Positions 10,726 through 23,944 of a DNA stretch of 64,000 nt are shown in pieces. The notes under the pieces are model-generated. The model was not told the DNA's origin and searched no databases. It worked only from the letters and a program-made list of their open reading frames with translations. The DNA comes from Desarmillaria ectypa. Its lineage: Eukaryota > Basidiomycota > Agaricomycetes > Agaricales > Physalacriaceae. A program made the translations under genes and the position numbers. Each line of letters opens with the position of its first letter. Position 1 is the stretch's first letter. Where the stretch lies: contig JAUDYN010000004.1 of assembly GCA_030407005.1 (NCBI GenBank), positions 3,782,001-3,846,000 of the forward strand, given 5' to 3'.

Positions 10726-12115
10726 ATGTCAAAACGAGGAGGATCTCCCCCAGCAGAAGGAATTCTCGTCAAGAGAGCCAGAGCCACCCCTCCACCTTCC
10801 AACCAAATTGCCATATCTTCATCCAATGACGAACGGTCAAAAGGCCTCATTCGAACAGTAAAACGAACGAGTAGCTTGGAAGCGCCAATTATCAGCCTTG
10901 CGGGCGCTCATTCTGTATGCATGATACCATTTTGTTGTCAGAATACGTTGCTAAAGTTCTGGAGCGTAGGCTGAAATTCTAAGTTGTCGCTTCGACCCTA
11001 CGGGTCAGAACATAGCTGCCTGCTCAGCCGACCGGAGTGTCTGTATGTTATTCATCTACTCGAAAGAGTGTTATATAATGTAATGCCACAGCCTTCTGGA
11101 GAACATACCCACCAAACTCAAACTACGGTCTTCTCTCAAATCTCTCCAAGGCACCCATATTAGATCTCCAATGGTCACTTTGCTCTCCCACACTATATAC
11201 CGTTGCCGCGGACCACACGCTCTGCCTGATAGACGTGACCACTGGACATCGCATACGCAAAATTCGCGCTCATCGCGAGATAATAAACAGTGTCGACCGG
11301 ACTATGGCCGGGGGAGCTGGTACCGAGCTTGTCGCTACAGGGTCCGACGACGGCACCGTGAAAATATGGGAAGGAGGCGAGGAAGGAGGGAAACAAGCCG
11401 TGGCAACGTTCGATGTAGGATGCCCTGTCACGTCAGTATGCTGGGGAGCCGACGGCGCGAATGTGTATATTGGCGCTTTGGACAATGAAATCCATGTCAG
11501 TCCTTCCCCCCCCCTTCCTCCCCCCCTTCTTTGGCTGACTCCCTGTGCTAACTTGACGCCAGGTATACGATCTTAGAAAAAGTCAGCAAGTGTACACGCT
11601 TACGGGGCATAGCGACACGCCAACGTCCTTGGCGCTCTCTCCGGACGGAAACTACCTTCTCTCGCCCTCCTTCTCGTCGCACACTATCATTCATGATATC
11701 CGACCCTTCTCTTCCTCTCCGACGCGGATACATCGCGTCTTGCAAGGGGCACCAGCTGGATTCGAGAACACCCTTTTACGGGGCGCGTGGAGTAAAGACG
11801 ATGGAGGCCAGCGAGTGGCAGTCGGTGGTGCAGACCGGGCAGTGTGTATATGGGACGTCGGTAGTGGTAAGATATTATACAAAGTAGGTCCCTCCCGTTT
11901 CGATGCTCGATGTGCCTTTTTTGACATCCGTCTGTAGCTTCCTGGCCACAAAGGGACAGTAACCTCAGTAGACTTCCACCCCAAGGAACCCATCAGTATG
12001 TGCCTTTGTTTTGTGTTCTATCACAAAATTATCTGACCGCATCCGTCCAGTCCTCACCGGCAGCAAAGATGGCACGATGATCCTGGGAGAAATCGAATCT
12101 GGAGTGAAAGTGTAG
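10726..12115 (+). CDS. SNRNP40: U5 snRNP 40 kDa WD40 protein (SNRNP40, Prp8-binding)
   Basis: A WD40 beta-propeller of the U5 small nuclear ribonucleoprotein that binds Prp8 during splicing. Exons: 10726-10914, 10970-11042, 11092-11495, 11563-11883, 11938-11995, 12051-12115; all junctions keep frame. The N-terminus is MSKRGGSPPAEG with a KRAR basic patch. The APIISLAGAHS lead-in to blade 1, the LVATGSDDGTVKIW blade, the ALDNEIHVYDLR blade and the C-terminal LPGHKGTVTSVDFHPKEP then SKDGTMILGEI follow the human protein in order. The protein is a little shorter than usual. It runs convergently with the cullin gene, with only 121 bp between the two stop codons, so the 3' ends may overlap at the RNA level. 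Confidence 0.92.
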
Positions 12116-12236
12116 GCTAGCGTATTACGGCGAGTAATGTACATAGCGGGAACTCAGCCGGCTTTCTAACGTATGCATTATGGTACAAGGGATGGGTAAT
12201 GATGCGACGATACAAGTGAGAAAGGGAGCAAAGAAA

Positions 12237-14983
<2,747 letters not shown>

Positions 14984-15683
14984 TAGTGGTCAGCAAGGTG
15001 GTATCGTGAGTTAAGCTTAGAAAGAAAGTAGTGTCGCGCTCGGCACTGCCACCCACCCACGCGACCGCTGACAACATTGAATGCTGCTGGCAAAACCTTC
15101 AACGAACAAAGAAAGGGTTGGCCAACGAACTATCTTCACCGCCAAATCACCGCTCTGGAATGCGTATCTGAAATTTCCCAACACTTTATGATTGCTACAG
15201 GAAACTTGCCACTGGAAACTCCTCCAATAGCGTCCACGGCCGAAAGCTTAAGCCTCATGCTGAGACTTCTCGAAGACATCTTATGTCACTTCTTTAACTG
15301 GTGAAGCATTCCGTCAACGTCTGCCTACGACGAAGCTTCTGGTCTACAACATCTGAGGCTCTTCTCGGAAGAAAATGTATCGACTCATGCGTACACAAAA
15401 TTGAGAATCACCAACATTGGTGTTGCATATCACGACACAGAGCCTGCTTTTTTTGTCTTGATTCAGGGACCTTACATCTGTACGGATGATCTGATAATCC
15501 GAGCGAAGATGCTTCTCGAATGATCAGGCCGGTCGGGTCCCGTTTACCTTTCTCTACTGCTTGATTTTAACGAAGGGTATCGGAATACTCAGGTCCTTGA
15601 CGCCAACACCAAGTCTGCCTCCAGGATATATATCGGATGTTCAGCGCCTCAAAGTTATTGTACATCTCGGCCACCGTTCTCAA
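14984..15683. other. Intergenic, cullin upstream region
   Basis: Contains the cullin promoter. A 68-codon frame at 15095-15304 has leucine-rich, protein-like composition (ITALECVSEISQ) but lacks an ATG and has no partner exon, so I do not call it. Confidence 0.4.
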
Positions 15684-16260
15684 ATGCATATTCAGTTTTC
15701 CTCTGGACCTCTTGACAGGCTTGTGAATTGGTTCAAGTGCCGAGTCAGCGGATACACCCTCCGCCCAAGGGCGTGCTACGGTCCCGTTCCGCCAACACGA
15801 CCACTCGAAGTCATCGAAATATTTATATCCGACGTTTGGAATCTCCCACTAAGCACAGCAGCTCGTCGTAGATTCAGGCGAGCATCATGCCTGGATGTCG
15901 ACTTTTATGCGGATATCCCTCACCGACTTGCACATCACGAATCCCTCCTATTTTGAGTATGTTTGGGGGATTGTAGAAGGCGGCTTGTCAATTGCTGGTA
16001 AAATTCGGATATCCGGTCCTACATTAGGAACTCCTACCGCTCCATATCTATGGGTGGACGCCATTTCGTCAGTACGTTTTGAAAAACCGTTCCCATCTCG
16101 AGGATTCTAACGAATTCACGTTGATGCGCATTCTACAGATTTAACGGCTTATTCCTCGAATTTTGTCGTCGCATCCATGTGGAGTGTGATGATCTCGGTA
16201 CAACAGTCATCTACTGTACAATGGACCGTCCAAGTTCCAGACAACACCGTCAGAGTAATA
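15684..16260 (+). pseudogene. Decayed F-box-like paralogue
   Basis: A broken relative of the gene at 9034-10260. The segment RLVNWFKCRV matches RIVAWFKFRF of the intact gene. It is followed directly by GPVPPTRPLEV and DVWNLPLSTAARRRFRRAS, which match the F-box of the intact copy. At about 15880-15890 roughly 16 bases are missing, so the frame shifts before WMSTFMRISLTDLHITN. The next part (YFEYVWGIVEGGLSIAGK) again matches and then ends in a stop at 16108. Fainter similarity (LMRILQI, then EFCRRIHVE) continues in shifted frames to about 16260. The intron present in the intact gene at this point is absent here, with about 35 codons of exon 1 also missing, so this is either a deletion or a partly processed copy. 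Confidence 0.7.
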
Positions 16261-16622
16261 CTGACAGTGATCAGCGCAAGGTGTACATATATACATACAG
16301 CTAAGCATTGGAGCCGTTCACCAAAGCACAGGAGCGGGCTGGTAAATGCAGGTTGCTGAGATGGCTGTGGGTATCATGGTTTGGATCCTTGAGAACAATA
16401 CTCTATGATATTTGCATTACCACTATGTGGAGGACGAACGTCATCAGCCCTCCGACATATGACTCAGAAATGGATCAGAGACAACAAGCCTTCGGAGTAG
16501 TATTGAATCTCGCTAGGAGCGCGCGTGCAAAGAATGGCAATTGATATTGCATATAGTAGTACAGTTATATTTCATGTTGTTCGCTACTTTCATAGACATT
16601 ATCTGCTTATTTCGCTGTTTGC

Positions 16623-17819
16623 CTAAGGGAGAGCTCGGCCAGAATTGATAGCATTGGCGACCTGGCTAGTGTTGGGGCGATTGAAAGCGTATCTGGAAGA
16701 AACATTAGATAGGAGATAGGATAAATGACGGTGACGGCTAAATCGTGTCTAACCTTTCATAACTGTCCAGGTACAAGTCCTCCGTGCTACAAGTTCGAGC
16801 GAATGCGGGATGTCCAAGAAGCTTGGACATCCATGCATTGAATTTCTGACCAGATGGCATGACAAATCCTCGATAATGTTTCAGAACATTCGTGGCGCGG
16901 AACAGCCCTAAGATCTCGCAGTCAGTACACCAACCATGGTACGGTCAATTCCTTACAAGGTCCCGCCATAACGTCAATCCATCCAAGATCATCGTTACCT
17001 TCGATCCAAAGCCCGAGTCCAACGCTTAGGGCTTTTCTTTCACCTTCACCAGATGCGCCTCCAACACCGACGATTTCTTTCTCAGCTCTCTCAAGGAGTG
17101 CAATAAGTCCTTGGATGGAGGAATGAAACTCTTTACCAGATTCAATCTGGGATGAGGTGTCTTGAGCTTGAAGATAGCGATAGAAGGCTGGTACGAGAGA
17201 GCGATTGACGTGATCTGACTGGAGGCGCACGAGGGCTCGAGCATCTGGGCAGCCCGGTCAGTACGTATAACTGGACGGCATTGTTAATAAAGATATTTAC
17301 AAGGATTTGAAATGGGCGGAAGAAGGCTACGGCCCGTTAAATTGATTGAAATACTGGTTAGACGATCAGCGTCGTGAACTCATAGATGGCATAGCAGCTC
17401 ACTCTTGGATATACTCCATGATTACCGTGCTTTCATTTAGAGCCCTAGCTGGACTGAAGTTGTGGAGCTTGAGTCCAGGAACGAGGCCTTTCGGGGATAC
17501 TTCCAAGAGATCCTTGGGTTTCTGGTATGGATCAACCTCATCTGAAAGTCATTAGAACATCGGCAATGGACAAAGACACGCGGAGCGTACAATACTAGGA
17601 TCCACAAGTCAGCAATAGAAAGATATCAAAAATCGCACGTACGTTATACGGTACTTCCAGGAACTCCAAAGCCACCCAGACACGCTGAACGAAAGGACAG
17701 AAACAACTGCCGAACAGCGTGATATCTTGAGTGCCAGATGACGGGTGTTTAGCTACTGTCTCCTGCGCAAGGCCAGTGCAGGATCTATGGTAGGGCTTTC
17801 CCGTATCCTCATTCGACAT
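16623..17819 (-). CDS. Glutathione S-transferase, omega-type (CPF motif), copy A
   Basis: Conjugates or reduces substrates with glutathione, usually in stress defence. Exons on the minus strand: 17819-17643, 17594-17591, 17541-17403, 17326-17301, 17244-16957, 16907-16754, 16692-16623; total 858 nt, 285 residues. The thioredoxin-fold half begins ITLFGSCFCPFVQRVWVALE, where the Cys of CPF is the expected catalytic residue of omega-class enzymes. It continues VPYN-YYEVDPYQKP, LVPGIKL and EST..MEYI, which binds glutathione. The helical C-terminal half starts at ARALVRLQSDHVNRS and includes GLGLWIEGN and RYAFNRP. The second exon is only 4 nt (TATT); without it the frame is lost. Copy B has the same structure. 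Both copies appear functional by frame. Confidence 0.88.
17591..17594 (-). other. 4-nt microexon of GST copy A
   Basis: Between a 48 bp intron (17642-17595, GT...CTAG) and a 49 bp intron (17590-17542, GT...TTTCAG) lies TATT. Including it gives PYN-YY-EVDPY, the expected GST sequence; skipping it shifts the frame. Confidence 0.75.
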
Positions 17820-18139
17820 GATGGGAATTGTCTATGTCTGGGGGGTTCCGTGACTTCATTATGACGCATGACTGCCCATGGTGGGCCGGTGACCAGGAGT
17901 TGATCAAGTAGCACGAAAGTAAACAAAGCCGCCGGGGAGGTTCAGTTCAACGGTTTTTGATGTATGGCTCAGAAACAGAAGCCCTTTGGATCAGACAACA
18001 AGCCTTCGGAGTAGTACTGAATCTCGCTGCCAGGAGCACGTATGTGAAAAATCAACGATTGTTATTATATATAGTAGCACATTTATATTTCATGTTGCTC
18101 GCTACTTCGTGGACATCATCTATTTGCTTCACGGTTTGC

Positions 18140-19348
18140 CTAAGGGAGGGCTCGGCCGGAATTGATAGCATTGGCGAGTTGGCTATTGTTGGGGCGATTG
18201 AAAGCGTATCTGCAAGAACCGTTAGATAAATAAACGGCTGCTGCTGCTGAATTATGTCTAACCCTTCATAACTGTCCAGGTACAAGTCCTCCGTGCTACA
18301 AGTTCGGGCGAATGCAGGATGTCCAAGAAGCTTGGACATCCATGCATTAAATTTCTGGCCAGACGGCATGACAAATCCTCGATAATGTTTCAGAACATTC
18401 GTGGCGCGAAACACCCCTAATATCTGGCAGTCAGTACACTGATTGACCGAACCGAGGTGTGGTCAATTTCTTACAAGGTCCCACCATAACGTCAATCCAT
18501 CCAAGATCGTTGTTACCTTCGATCCAAAGCCCGAGTCCAACGCTTAGGGCTTTTCTTTCACCTTCACCAGATGCGCCTCCAACACCGACGATTTCTTTCT
18601 CAGCTCTCTCGAGGAGGGTAACAAGTTCTTGGAAAGAGGAATGGAACTCTTTACCCAGTTCAATCTGGGATGAGGTGTCTTGCGCTTGAATATAGCGAAA
18701 GAAGGTTGGGACAAGAGAGCGATTGACGTGATCTGACTGGAGGCGCACGAGGGCTCGAGCATCTGGGCAGCCCGGTCAGTACGTATAACTGGACGGCATT
18801 TTTAATGAAGATATTTACAAGGATTCGAAGTGGGCGGAAGAAGGCTACGACCCGTTAAATCGATTGAAAGACTGGCCAGATGATCAGCGTCGTAAACTCA
18901 TAGATCGTATAGCAACTTACTCTTGGATATATTCCATGATGACCGTGCTCTCATTTACAGCCCTAGCTGGACTGAAGTTGTGGAGTTTGATTCCAGGAAC
19001 GAGGCCTTTCGGGGATACTTCCAAGAGATCCTTGGGTTTCTGGTATGGATCAACCTCATCTGAAAGCCATCAGGACATCGGCAATGGATAAAGACACGCG
19101 GAGCGTACAATACTAGGATCCACATGTCAGCAACAAGGATCAACAATCGAGATATCAAAAACCGCGCGTACGTTATACGGTATTCCCAGGTACTCCAAAG
19201 CCACCCAGACACGTTGGGTGAAAGGACAGTAACACAAGCCGAACAGCGTGATATCTTGAGTGCCGGATGACGGATGTTTAGCTACTGTCTCCTGCGCAAG
19301 GCCAGTGCAGGATTTATGGAAGGGCTTTCCCGTATCTTGAGTCGACAT
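18140..19348 (-). CDS. Glutathione S-transferase, omega-type (CPF motif), copy B
   Basis: Tandem duplicate of copy A, with the same seven-exon layout: 19348-19172, 19112-19109, 19059-18921, 18844-18819, 18762-18475, 18416-18263, 18209-18140; 858 nt, 285 residues. The catalytic region reads LFGLCYCPFTQRVWVALEYL. The 26-nt fourth exon and the 4-nt second exon are conserved. Differences from copy A are scattered substitutions, for example CYCPFTQ against CFCPFVQ and VGPWVFRATN against WLFRATN at the exon 5-6 junction, and one intron is 11 bp longer. No stop or frameshift was found. The upstream flank is also shared with copy A, so the two copies probably have similar expression. Confidence 0.88.
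19109..19112 (-). other. 4-nt microexon of GST copy B
   Basis: TATT flanked by a 59 bp intron (19171-19113) and a 49 bp intron (19108-19060), with the same frame logic as in copy A. Conservation after duplication supports real use. Confidence 0.75.
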
Positions 19349-19490
19349 GATGGGGATTATCAACCTTGCCTGGACTCGGGTTCCGTGAATTTATAGTGAC
19401 GCATGGCTGGTGGACCGGTGACCAAGAGTTGATCAAACAGCACGAAAGTAAACAAAGCCGCCGGAAAGGTCGAGTTCAACAGTTTTTACT

Positions 19491-20096
19491 TGTCAGTACG
19501 CCAGCTTGATGGAGTTGTGTTCATGGGCTCATAAGTCAGCGAGGCCGTTCAAGTTCGCGGTCAGTCCTATATGTTTGGATTTTGACTGAAAGTTCTAGAA
19601 GGAGCAATCCGGCATCATGGGGCCGAGAGTCGCTGAGGAAGCACGAGAGGAGAAAGTTGTAGTGCGAAGCGTGTCGGAATATGCGAGGGAGTTCGAACAT
19701 TACGGCATTCCGGCACGCTGAGTAAGAAAACGATTGAATAGAAAATACTATAATAGGTAAAAATTAGTATAAATATGCGAAGTAAATGGGCAAACTCTCC
19801 CGAGTTTGTAACCCAAAGACTAAATGTTTTACAAGTCCGAAATACAACAAATATGAGCTCTATAGGGGCCATAGAATAAAAAGTTAATCACGTCTGGCTT
19901 TACCAGCTTGGAGTCTACCCTGCGCAACACCTAGGATTCCAATACTATGACTAGGAACAATTGTATCTAGGTTTAGCTGTAAGGTGGCAAGCACAAATCA
20001 TGCTGGAATCCCAAGGCTGGCCTATAGTATAAGGTTTGATTCGGAGGTATGAGCAATGAGGCCAATATTTTCGGATTCAACGATCGAACGGTTCTT
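19491..20096. other. Intergenic with dispersed repeat copy 2
   Basis: Holds the second copy of the dispersed repeat at 19712-19865; the rest is AT-rich with no coding signal. Confidence 0.55.
19712..19865. repeat. Dispersed repeat copy 2
   Basis: Same orientation as the copy at 10381-10530, with about ten small differences and one insertion (CCCGAGTTTGTAA near 19800). The core GAATAGAAA...TTAGTATAAATATGCGAAGT is shared. Confidence 0.7.
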
Positions 20097-20541
20097 TCAG
20101 GTAAGAAAGTCGAAGCGGAAGTAAATCTCGCTTGCTTCCTTGGAATTTATGCACGAAATGGAGAATAGAACACAGATGGCAGTTTCAGGAACGAAAATGT
20201 GATGTACCGTGGCCCACCCGCCCTATAGACAGTGGGGAATTTGAATTGGCATCGACCTACGTGTCCAGGATGTCCTGGATAGTATTGCGAAAAGCCTTGA
20301 AGAATTGTATCACATGCGACTGGTCTTTGCTGTCACCCATCCAGCTATCCAGGACGTGGATAAAGTATTTGTTAATGTAACTTCGTTCATCTTGCTTCAT
20401 CAAGTAGAAATTTCGGAGGCTACGGGATTGGCCATGGATCCGCTACTAATTCCCATGATGGCTCCAAGTAGGGTAGTGAGAAACATTGGGGAGGATGAAG
20501 TCTTGGACGCGATTAAAGTAGAACAAATCAAACAAATCCAT
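20097..20541 (-). pseudogene. Gene relic of unknown family
   Basis: From ATG 20541 the minus strand reads MDLFDLFYFNRVQDFILPNV, then after two adjacent in-frame TAG codons continues in the same frame with strongly protein-like sequence (NFYLMKQDERSYINKYF, then SHVIQFFKAFRNTIQDILDT) up to a good donor at 20260. A 38 bp gap later an AG (20223) is followed by another open block (FVPETAICVLFSIS) to TGA 20099-20097. The composition suggests a dead gene rather than chance. I do not recognise the family. Confidence 0.4.
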
Positions 20542-20692
20542 TGTATTACTGTAAAAGATTGAGGTACCCTGATTTAAGGTCTATATGGGGAGAAGAAAAA
20601 TCCCAAACACCGCTTTCTACAAGTTCTGGACAAAAGTATCGCTAAAATACAAGAGGCAAAAGTGAACCAAAAACCGATATCTTTCCGAAAGA

Positions 20693-21511
20693 TTACATAT
20701 TTCCACTCGGGTGTTTCTGGGAAAGATCTACATAGTAACACTTTTTGTCGCAAATATCGGTACAAAAGGAACGGCAGACCACAGCAGTGAGTCCAAGTCC
20801 GGAAGATATTTCAATTGAACTCGACGAAGCGTTTGAAGAACCGCTAGTTGCAGAACCAAGACCGGAAGTGGTATTGGTTGGCGATGCGGTTGTCGATGTA
20901 GTTGTGGGTGCCGCTATCGCGTTAGCTTTGAACTGAGCTGCCGTTTGGGCTGCGGTAGGATTGACACAGAATACGGCGCCCTTGTTGCAATTATCACCCG
21001 CTTGGTCTGAAAACCTACAAGGCGGGTTGGACGACGCGTTATTAGCGTAAAATAACGGTAAATGCTGAGCATACCATAAGGTGTCGGTGCTGTTCACATA
21101 ATATTGAACGCTGGGTAGACCGGGAGAACCCATGGCAGCGCTATCAGGGACCGTCTGAACGCCGCTATCGAAACGGCCGTTGGGTGTACACGGTTTTGCA
21201 AAGGTGGATTCTGCCGGGATCAGTTTGCTTGTTAGAGAAGACGCATCAAGAAGACGTACCAACAACACTACGGGAACCGCTTTGAAACACGAACACGATT
21301 AAATCGCCGATACTGGGGGTGATAGATGATGGAGCGAAGCCATCGCCTTTCTGTCTGCATGGGAAACCTTGGTGAATACAAGGAATAGACGAAGAAGGGA
21401 CTCGGTTGGTGCTTACCCAGTTGTCTCGTCCTTTCCAACGCTTACAGTGATATTCACGGCGGACACTAAGGGAATGGTGACGAATAGAGAGAGTATATAT
21501 GAAGTCTTCAT
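20693..21511 (-). CDS. Secreted cupredoxin-like serine-rich protein
   Basis: Three exons on the minus strand: 21511-21417, 21354-21260, 21210-20693; 235 residues. Residues 1-18 (MKTSYILSLFVTIPLVSA) are a signal peptide. The fold follows the fungal extracellular serine-rich cupredoxin pattern: NITVSVG, GDGFAPSSITPSIGDLIVFVFQ, STFAKPCTP, and a Thr/Ser/Asn-rich linker at about residues 150-195. The usual copper ligands are not obvious: the position where an NH-T-V motif is expected reads SRSVV, and the WF.C motif is WYAQ. The protein may therefore bind no copper. The C-terminus has an unusual Cys-rich tail (CRSFCTDICDKKC) instead of a hydrophobic GPI signal; an unseen last intron is possible. 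It is probably a cell-wall or surface protein. Confidence 0.75.
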
Positions 21512-21650
21512 GAAGGGCAGAAGAAGAGATAGACGGTAGGATGTCCTAAAATAGATTCAAGAGCGTCATCGCTGGCTGCTATCCGAAAAGGGTAATCACC
21601 GCCATGGATCGACATCAATTATCACGGAAATTGAACTATCAGTTTGAAGT

Positions 21651-23135
21651 CTACTCATCGCCATCATCGCCATCGTCGTCGTCGTCGTTGTCCACCTGTG
21701 CCAGATATTTCTTCCCCTTTCCGTTCCTCCACCTCTCATTAATAGCCTCTACTTCGTCATTCCTCACCCTCCGCATCAGCGGCACGTACTGGCGAATCCT
21801 TCTAGTTGCCCCTGCACCAAGCGGGACCTCGATACCTTCCGGATGATTCCACTTTTCATGGAACGGCGTCTCCTGCCGCGTGACAACCGGTCTTGACGAA
21901 TGTAGCTCCGCTGCTTTCTTCAGGAAATGATGGTTCAGCGTCGTGAACACTCTAGAGCGTTCGTATATACCCTCGAGGTGCTCATAGATGCCACGTGCCT
22001 GTCCACCGCGGACTTCACCCTCAGCGCCTCCCGTCTGCCACTGCACGTCCTTCTCATCGTACCCGCAATCCCATAGCACCAGCGGAAGCCCATCCGCCAT
22101 CTGATACTCTGGTTTTCTGCTAAGGACTTCCCAGTCCCCAGGTTCTGCGCCCTCAGACACGTTAAGCAGCTGCGTGATGATGTTGGGAGGCTCAAGTCCG
22201 CGTCCAACGAGTAAGAGCACCGCCATGATATTCCGTACTTGGTGGTAAAGAAACGCCGTTCCCACCAAATCGAACACGAACATCCCCGCCTCCACCTCAT
22301 TGATTTCGGCGCGCAAGATCCTCCGCATGAACAGCGTAAGCTGCTTCGACGGGTCGACCTTGCACAGATTACGGAAATCGTGTAAACCGACAAGATGGCT
22401 GGCAGCCTCGCGCATGAGGGAGAGGTCCAAGTTCAGATCGGAAAAAAAGTACTTGTAATGACGGAACGTGCAGGACCGTCGTGCGGAGAACTCTTCTGAC
22501 ACAGGTGACCAGGCGAGGACGCGGATCGTTGGGGGTAAGATACGATTTAGAATTCCGGGATAGTCGTGCTCTCCCTCCGGCTTAGAGGACAGAGAGGTGT
22601 TGGTGGTGTTATCGAACAGTCCGAGCATATCGTCATCGTTTTCGTCCAATTCCTTAGCTTCTCCCTCTGCCGGTCCACCGGAGTTCTCCTTGCTCTGTCT
22701 CAGGGCACTGCGCACCCAGAGTGAGATGACCTGACCAGCAGCACTCACACCTCGGTCTGTCCGTCCACATTTCTCCCAGCCACAACCATCGTACCCTCGT
22801 ACCTCGTCAATCAGACGTGCCCTACATAGTGCATCAAATAGCACCCCCTCAACAGTAGGCAGCGGCGTCGGTTTCTTCTGGAACGCCAACCCGTTATACT
22901 CCCAACCAGAGTAGCAGAACCTGAGGGCAATTTTTCGGACGGGGTAGGAGTAAAAATCAAAGTCGGTATTGAGCTGGGTGGGAGTGGTATTGGAGGCTTC
23001 TCTTTGCTCTAGTGCGGTAATGCGAGCGATTAAATCCGTTCTGGACCAGGCTTCGTAGTTGGGAGCCATGGGGCTAACGGCTACAGTAGAGTAAAATCGG
23101 TATCTGTGGATCTTAAGAGATCCAGAGAAGAGCAT
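21651..23135 (-). CDS. PUS3: tRNA pseudouridine(38/39) synthase (Pus3/Deg1)
   Basis: Converts uridine 38/39 in tRNA anticodon stems to pseudouridine. A single 494-codon exon, rare for this window. The catalytic box is CGRTDRGVSAAGQV, with its Asp as the nucleophile. Upstream is the RFCYSGWEYNGLAFQ strand, and downstream are ARRSCTFRHYKYFF, HLVGLHDFRNLCKVD and FLYHQVRNIMAVLLLVGRGLE, in the order of the TruA family. An N-terminal helix (LIARITALEQRE) is typical of Deg1. The C-terminus is acidic (an Asp run). ATG 23135 gives a basic, possibly mitochondrial leader; an internal Met before APNYEAW is an alternative start. The acidic tail is encoded by a GTC/GTCGTC-type triplet run near 21655-21690. 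Confidence 0.93.
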   Translation of the reverse strand: MLFSGSLKIHRYRFYSTVAVSPMAPNYEAWSRTDLIARITALEQREASNTTPTQLNTDFDFYSYPVRKIALRFCYSGWEYNGLAFQKKPTPLPTVEGVLFDALCRARLIDEVRGYDGCGWEKCGRTDRGVSAAGQVISLWVRSALRQSKENSGGPAEGEAKELDENDDDMLGLFDNTTNTSLSSKPEGEHDYPGILNRILPPTIRVLAWSPVSEEFSARRSCTFRHYKYFFSDLNLDLSLMREAASHLVGLHDFRNLCKVDPSKQLTLFMRRILRAEINEVEAGMFVFDLVGTAFLYHQVRNIMAVLLLVGRGLEPPNIITQLLNVSEGAEPGDWEVLSRKPEYQMADGLPLVLWDCGYDEKDVQWQTGGAEGEVRGGQARGIYEHLEGIYERSRVFTTLNHHFLKKAAELHSSRPVVTRQETPFHEKWNHPEGIEVPLGAGATRRIRQYVPLMRRVRNDEVEAINERWRNGKGKKYLAQVDNDDDDDGDDGDE

Positions 23136-23944
23136 GCACCGAATTTATCTACCGTTTATAAGTCAAAAAGGGCGACTGGATATAGGCCATGAATTATTAC
23201 CTTTTCGCTGAACTCTAACCTTCCTTCTAAGTATTGTTCTGGAAACACATTAGGTATTGAAGGCATAATATAAAGAAGGATGCAAACCTTGTAAGTGAAC
23301 GTTGGATTCATCCACCCGTTTTAGCACTGCCTTTGCGACCTATCAAGTCGAAGGAAATCATGTCGAAAGCAAGTGGTGGAGCAAAAAAAAAGTTGGCCGC
23401 ATTTAGCCACATGCACGTGACTCCGGCGATCCACTCCTTTACTAAAGTTCTTTCAACGAGTTACTGCGATTTCAGAAGATCTAGGACGATGTACTCTAGC
23501 GTACCTATAATAACGTACTGTGTAATAGTGAGATGAGGCATCGCATCGATGTATCATTACTTATGTAAATCACCTATTGTAGCTTTCCGACTCGGTATTT
23601 CTGCTTTCGAGACAGCTTCTCACGTACTTGGTCGCATAAGGGTATGTTCGCAACCTGGCATGGCCATTTTTATTATTATCTAGGATTCACTGGCATGTAA
23701 GCGCGTGTTCCTCAGACAAGAATATATCTTTCGAAGAGTTCATCAGAACGCAGGGAACGTCTACCATTAGGAAACCGACGAAAGTGGAACGAAAGCAATG
23801 CGGTAACGGCGTTGGAGAAAAAGCGCGAAGGACACGTGAGATAGATATGATCAGACGCGTGTTACCGTGGGAATGCACCTAGCCTCCGTTTCAAATTTGC
23901 CGTCATCTCTCTTTCACACTTCCATCTTGCCTTTATTCTCCATA
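23136..23944. other. Intergenic between divergent genes
   Basis: Shared upstream region of PUS3 (minus) and the plus-strand zinc-site protein. No open frame above about 65 codons; no RNA gene recognised. Confidence 0.55.

Larger units (their letters stand above)
16462..19490. repeat. Tandem segmental duplication, two units of about 1.5 kb
   Basis: Unit 1 (about 16462-17945) and unit 2 (about 17955-19490) are near-identical over genes, introns and flanks. Shared anchors include CAACAAGCCTTCGGAGTAGT (16479 and 17998), GGGAGxGCTCGGCC, CTGACTGGAGGCGCACGAGG (about 17216 and 18734), and the upstream GAGTTGATCAA then CACGAAAGTAAACAAAGCCG. Each unit carries one complete glutathione transferase gene on the minus strand together with its promoter. 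Confidence 0.85.

Noticed and set aside
16462..19490. GST pair as a transposon-borne repeat
   Set aside because: No terminal repeats or transposase traces flank the units; a simple tandem duplication explains the data.
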